NCBI GenBank assembly: GCA_030147225.1
Contig: JASLAI010000182.1
Span: forward strand, 1-8,249
Reading direction: 5' to 3'
Length of the DNA stretch: 8,249 bases
Source of the DNA: Planococcus sp. (in: firmicutes)
GTDB taxonomy: Bacteria; Bacillota; Bacilli; Bacillales_A; Planococcaceae
Shown here: piece by piece, positions 6,438 through 8,249 of the stretch
How the letters are laid out: the number at the start of each line of letters is the position of its first letter
Position numbering within the stretch: position 1 is the stretch's first letter
Notes under the pieces: model-generated
What the model was told of the DNA's origin: nothing
What the model saw: the letters and a program-made list of their open reading frames with translations, nothing else
Databases searched by the model: none
Translations under genes and position numbers: made by a program

Positions 6438-7118
6438 CTGACTTTTCCACTACAAGCCAGCCATACATTAAGCAGTCAATCCGTTGCAGTAGACCGCATT
6501 CTCAAGCAGCCTCTCAGCCAGGACATTCCCACCATGATTGACGAATTGAAACATTGGTGCGGAACCGATAATGATGCCGCTGCCGTATCGTATTTTTTCC
6601 GGCAGTACGCTTTATATGTAACCGCTCAATTCAACTTGATCTATCAGCATAGCGGCTATTTCTCTGTCGATTGGCGGACACTCCAATTTGACCGGGTTCA
6701 TAATTACGGTTTGCCGCTGCTGCAGACGCATGTGCCATCTTCTGCTTTTCAGACGATCCACCCAAATGAGAAATATTTGGCTTTCCATGAAATCCTTTAT
6801 CGGCAAGTGGATGAGTTATTAAATGAATTTAAGAAATACATAAAAGTATCCCCTATCACTTGCTGGGAAAATGTCTTGGGTTCAGTGCTGTGGTTTTATG
6901 CAAGTCTAGAAACGAGGGATCCTCGAAGAACAGCAGAAGATATGGAGTGGCTGCTTGATCCAGTCAATTGGAAACCGGTCAAAACTTCCTATCTTGCCAA
7001 CATGATCGGCAATACACCTTTGCAGAAAGCTGTGTCAAAACCACTTAGAAAAACTTGTTGTTTGTATAAGAAAATGAATTCTTTCGATACTTGCACATTC
7101 TGTCCGAAACCCAATTAA
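6438..7118 (+). CDS. FhuF-like [2Fe-2S] ferric-siderophore reductase, second copy, probable CTG start
   Basis: Paralogue of the reductase at 5230-5874. It carries the same CC-x10-C-x2-C motif (Cys207, Cys208, Cys219, Cys222 of 226) with CCLYK identical in both, plus matching blocks CWENVLGSVLWFY and YFFRQYALYVTAQF. The first ATG (6534) would give 194 residues and has no Shine-Dalgarno sequence. The frame stays open upstream to a TGA at 6429. The only well-placed initiator is CTG at 6438, preceded by AGGTGA (6426-6431) with a 6-base gap. With that start, 50 residues precede the conserved VSYFFRQ block versus 48-50 in the first copy. No in-frame ATG, GTG or TTG lies between. Function is Fe(III)-chelate reduction by inference. 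It stands alone with its own terminator and no recognisable Fur box. Confidence 0.82.
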   Translation: MTFPLQASHTLSSQSVAVDRILKQPLSQDIPTMIDELKHWCGTDNDAAAVSYFFRQYALYVTAQFNLIYQHSGYFSVDWRTLQFDRVHNYGLPLLQTHVPSSAFQTIHPNEKYLAFHEILYRQVDELLNEFKKYIKVSPITCWENVLGSVLWFYASLETRDPRRTAEDMEWLLDPVNWKPVKTSYLANMIGNTPLQKAVSKPLRKTCCLYKKMNSFDTCTFCPKPN

Positions 7119-7148
7119 AAACACCTCAGCAACTTTGCTGAGGTGTTT
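7119..7148. terminator. Bidirectional terminator between reductase 2 and the VLRF1-like gene
   Basis: A perfect 12-bp stem pairs 7119-7130 with 7137-7148 (AAACACCTCAGC/GCTGAGGTGTTT) around the 6-base loop AACTTT. It begins directly after the reductase TAA and is followed by GTTTAAAC on the plus strand. The leftward gene ends three bases beyond it and reads into the same hairpin, with T-rich sequence (complement of 7113-7121) beyond. It serves both converging genes. Confidence 0.92.
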
Positions 7149-7150
7149 GT

Positions 7151-8023
7151 TTAAACTTCAAATACTTCGTGCAGGATTTTTCCTGGATCGTTATTAATTA
7201 AATTTTTATATACGCAGCTTGTCGGTTTCTTTTGAAGGGCTTTTGATAAAGACTTGGCATGGTCTGCTTCGCCAACTACGTGAATCTCTTCCCACTTGCG
7301 CTCTTTTTTCAACTTCTCTATTTTGCTTCCCATGTCCTTGTAAAAACGCTCAAGGTTCTCTTTTAGCCTATGATCCAATTCATCGACCGGACTTCCTCCG
7401 CCGCTTCCGCCAATGACAGGGCTATTGCCGCCAGCTGCGCCACCACCAACAGATCCGGCTCCTGAAGTACCTGCTCTTCCTTGGACACGGCCAGAACTGC
7501 GTACACCCTTCTGCTCTGTCCATACTTCCAAACCGGCATCGAATTCATAGAAGAATTCTTCGTTGATAATCCCCATGGATGTATCAATTACACGGATGCC
7601 TTTAAAGCTTGGCAAGACGATTCCTGCATAAGGATAGGCTTTATACATATAGCGAAGCTCTTCCAGTGCAGGCTTGGTTTCCCAATGGAAACTCGTCTTC
7701 ACAGGGACTTGAACATAATGTACGGACCATAAATCCTTATGTGGAGATGCAAAAATAACAACACCCTTATGGAGGTCGCTTTGATTATCCAAAATTTCTT
7801 TTTCCACTTTTTTTCTTAAGTCTTTATATACTTTTATTTCTTTTTCATCATTAGAAGCTTTTAAGTATTCGTCTAATCGCTTCAAACCATTTTTCAGATG
7901 GATTTTCCACGCTCCATTTTGGGCATCTAAATCAGCTGGATTGGTATTTAAATAAACACTTAACACGCAACGGTCTGGACATTCAAAACTTTTTAATTCC
8001 TGGATTTCGTCGTATAAGGTCAT
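7151..8023 (-). CDS. VLRF1/eRF1-type putative peptidyl-tRNA hydrolase (release-factor-like)
   Basis: A 290-residue protein resembling the Bacillales family annotated as VLRF1-type aeRF1 release factors, bacterial relatives of eRF1 and yeast Vms1. The family is thought to cleave peptidyl-tRNA on stalled ribosomes with a loop glutamine. Visible layout: N-terminal alpha/beta part with CVLSVYLNTNPAD (19-31), a Lys/Glu-rich helix (about 57-78), GVVIFAS (87-93), GIVLPSFKGIRVID (134-147), then the loop with GRVQ (178-181), fitting a GxxQ catalytic pattern. A Gly/Ser-rich segment follows (182-211), then a charged helix (215-243) and EIHVVGEAD (246-254). The start ATG has AAGGAGG (complement of 8035-8041) 11 bases upstream, slightly long. 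A strong sigma-B-like promoter precedes it. The assignment is by resemblance and the catalytic role is inference. Confidence 0.72.
   Translation of the reverse strand: MTLYDEIQELKSFECPDRCVLSVYLNTNPADLDAQNGAWKIHLKNGLKRLDEYLKASNDEKEIKVYKDLRKKVEKEILDNQSDLHKGVVIFASPHKDLWSVHYVQVPVKTSFHWETKPALEELRYMYKAYPYAGIVLPSFKGIRVIDTSMGIINEEFFYEFDAGLEVWTEQKGVRSSGRVQGRAGTSGAGSVGGGAAGGNSPVIGGSGGGSPVDELDHRLKENLERFYKDMGSKIEKLKKERKWEEIHVVGEADHAKSLSKALQKKPTSCVYKNLINNDPGKILHEVFEV
7391..7480 (-). other. Gly/Ser-rich low-complexity segment following the catalytic loop of the VLRF1-like protein
   Basis: Residues 182-211 are dominated by Gly, Ser and Ala (including GAGSVGGGAAGG and GGSGGGSP) directly after the GRVQ motif. 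This is much richer in glycine than the rest of the protein and is probably a flexible, disordered loop. The frame remains open with normal sequence on both sides, so it is not a frameshift artefact. Confidence 0.7.
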
Positions 8024-8063
8024 TCAATCATCATCCTCCTTGTATTCCATCCTTGTTATCTGA

Positions 8064-8088
8064 TTACCCGAAGGAATTTAATTTAAAC
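8064..8088 (-). promoter_or_regulatory. Sigma-B-like promoter of the VLRF1-like gene
   Basis: On the minus strand GTTTAA (complement of 8083-8088) is followed after 13 bases by GGGTAA (complement of 8064-8069). The B. subtilis general-stress consensus is GTTTAA, 12-15 bases, GGGTAT, so this matches 11 of 12 positions with good spacing. Transcription would start near 8057, leaving about 34 bases before the ATG at 8023. Confidence 0.75.
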
Positions 8089-8116
8089 GAATCTTCTGAA
8101 CGATTGTTAAAACCAC

Positions 8117-8141
8117 GTTTAAAACTTGCCACCGGTGGTAA
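8117..8141 (+). promoter_or_regulatory. Possible sigma-B-like promoter of the right-edge gene
   Basis: GTTTAA (8117-8122) is followed after 13 bases by TGGTAA (8136-8141), matching 10 of 12 sigma-B consensus positions with the same spacing as the leftward promoter. Start would be near 8148, about 41 bases before the ATG at 8189. The -10 has two mismatches, so this is weaker than its leftward counterpart. Confidence 0.5.
8129..8138. repeat. CCACCGGTGG palindrome overlapping the rightward promoter
   Basis: A perfect 10-bp GC-rich palindrome in otherwise AT-rich intergenic DNA. It covers the spacer end and the first three bases of the candidate rightward -10 box. It may be a protein-binding site or chance; no known operator is recognised. 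Confidence 0.4.
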
Positions 8142-8188
8142 ATAGAAAGTACGACAAAACAAAAATTTTGAAGGAGCGTGTTAAAGCA

Positions 8189-8249
8189 ATGGAAAACATC
8201 AACAAGCAAGTTGAAGATAAACTGAAAAACACGGACGACAAGAAAAAAG
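8189..8249 (+). CDS. Start of an unidentified, highly charged protein (truncated by the window edge)
   Basis: The frame opens with ATG at 8189 and stays open to the window end, giving 20 residues (MENINKQVEDKLKNTDDKKK), almost all polar and charged, with no signal peptide or membrane segment. AAGGAG at 8171-8176 is a good Shine-Dalgarno sequence but is 12 bases from the ATG, longer than usual. No other in-frame start lies between. A sigma-B-like promoter upstream suggests a stress-induced product. Too little is visible to name a family. Confidence 0.65.
   Translation, partial: MENINKQVEDKLKNTDDKKK

Noticed and set aside
6534..6536. ATG 6534 as the start of reductase 2
   Set aside because: No Shine-Dalgarno sequence, would remove about 32 residues present in the paralogue, and a strong binding site lies before CTG 6438.
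8024..8034. Mini-ORF ATG ATG ATT GAA TGA directly after the AAGGAGG of the VLRF1-like gene, with its stop overlapping the real start
   Set aside because: Its ATGs lie only 0-3 bases from the Shine-Dalgarno sequence, too close for efficient initiation; most likely just the spacer sequence.

Overview
The window looks like a chromosomal stretch from a low-to-moderate GC Gram-positive bacterium of the Bacillales. A Planococcus- or Sporosarcina-like member of the Planococcaceae is my best guess. The reasons are strong AGGAGG-type ribosome binding sites, a lipoprotein-type solute-binding protein, 7-1-7 Fur boxes of the Bacillus type, sigma-B-like promoters and protein sequences that look like Bacillales homologues. 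The genus is inferred from general resemblance only.

Layout, left to right. (1) Bases 2-1171 (+) hold almost all of a flavohaemoglobin gene (hmp), missing only about four N-terminal residues. It converges on the next unit, with a hairpin terminator between them (1232-1262). (2) Bases 1268-5874 form a divergent, Fur-controlled ferric-siderophore or ferric-citrate locus. Leftward run a FecB/FhuD-like lipoprotein and a fused, double-length FecCD-type permease. Rightward run the matching ATPase and a FhuF-like [2Fe-2S] siderophore-iron reductase. The shared intergenic region (4207-4399) carries a good sigma-A promoter and a near-perfect Fur box for the leftward arm, and an extended -10 promoter overlapped by a weaker Fur-like site for the rightward arm. 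Both arms have TAATG stop/start overlaps. (3) Bases 5932-6294 (-) hold a small VOC (glyoxalase-fold) protein. (4) Bases 6438-7118 (+) hold a second FhuF-like reductase paralogue whose real start appears to be a CTG codon, with a perfect 7-bp inverted repeat upstream. (5) Bases 7151-8023 (-) hold a VLRF1/eRF1-type putative peptidyl-tRNA hydrolase (release-factor-like) with an unusual Gly-rich segment. (6) The first 20 codons of an unidentified, highly charged protein run off the right edge (8189-8249, +). Genes 5 and 6 diverge from a 165-bp region with sigma-B-like promoters facing each way.

How the parts work together: the binding protein captures an Fe(III) chelate outside the membrane, the fused permease plus ATPase import it, and the co-transcribed reductase probably releases iron by reduction to Fe(II). 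The second reductase may serve other chelates. The flavohaemoglobin (NO detoxification) is a separate unit. The right-hand end looks like a general-stress region, where a ribosome-rescue-type hydrolase may be induced by sigma-B. No mobile elements, CRISPR arrays, tRNA or rRNA genes were seen.
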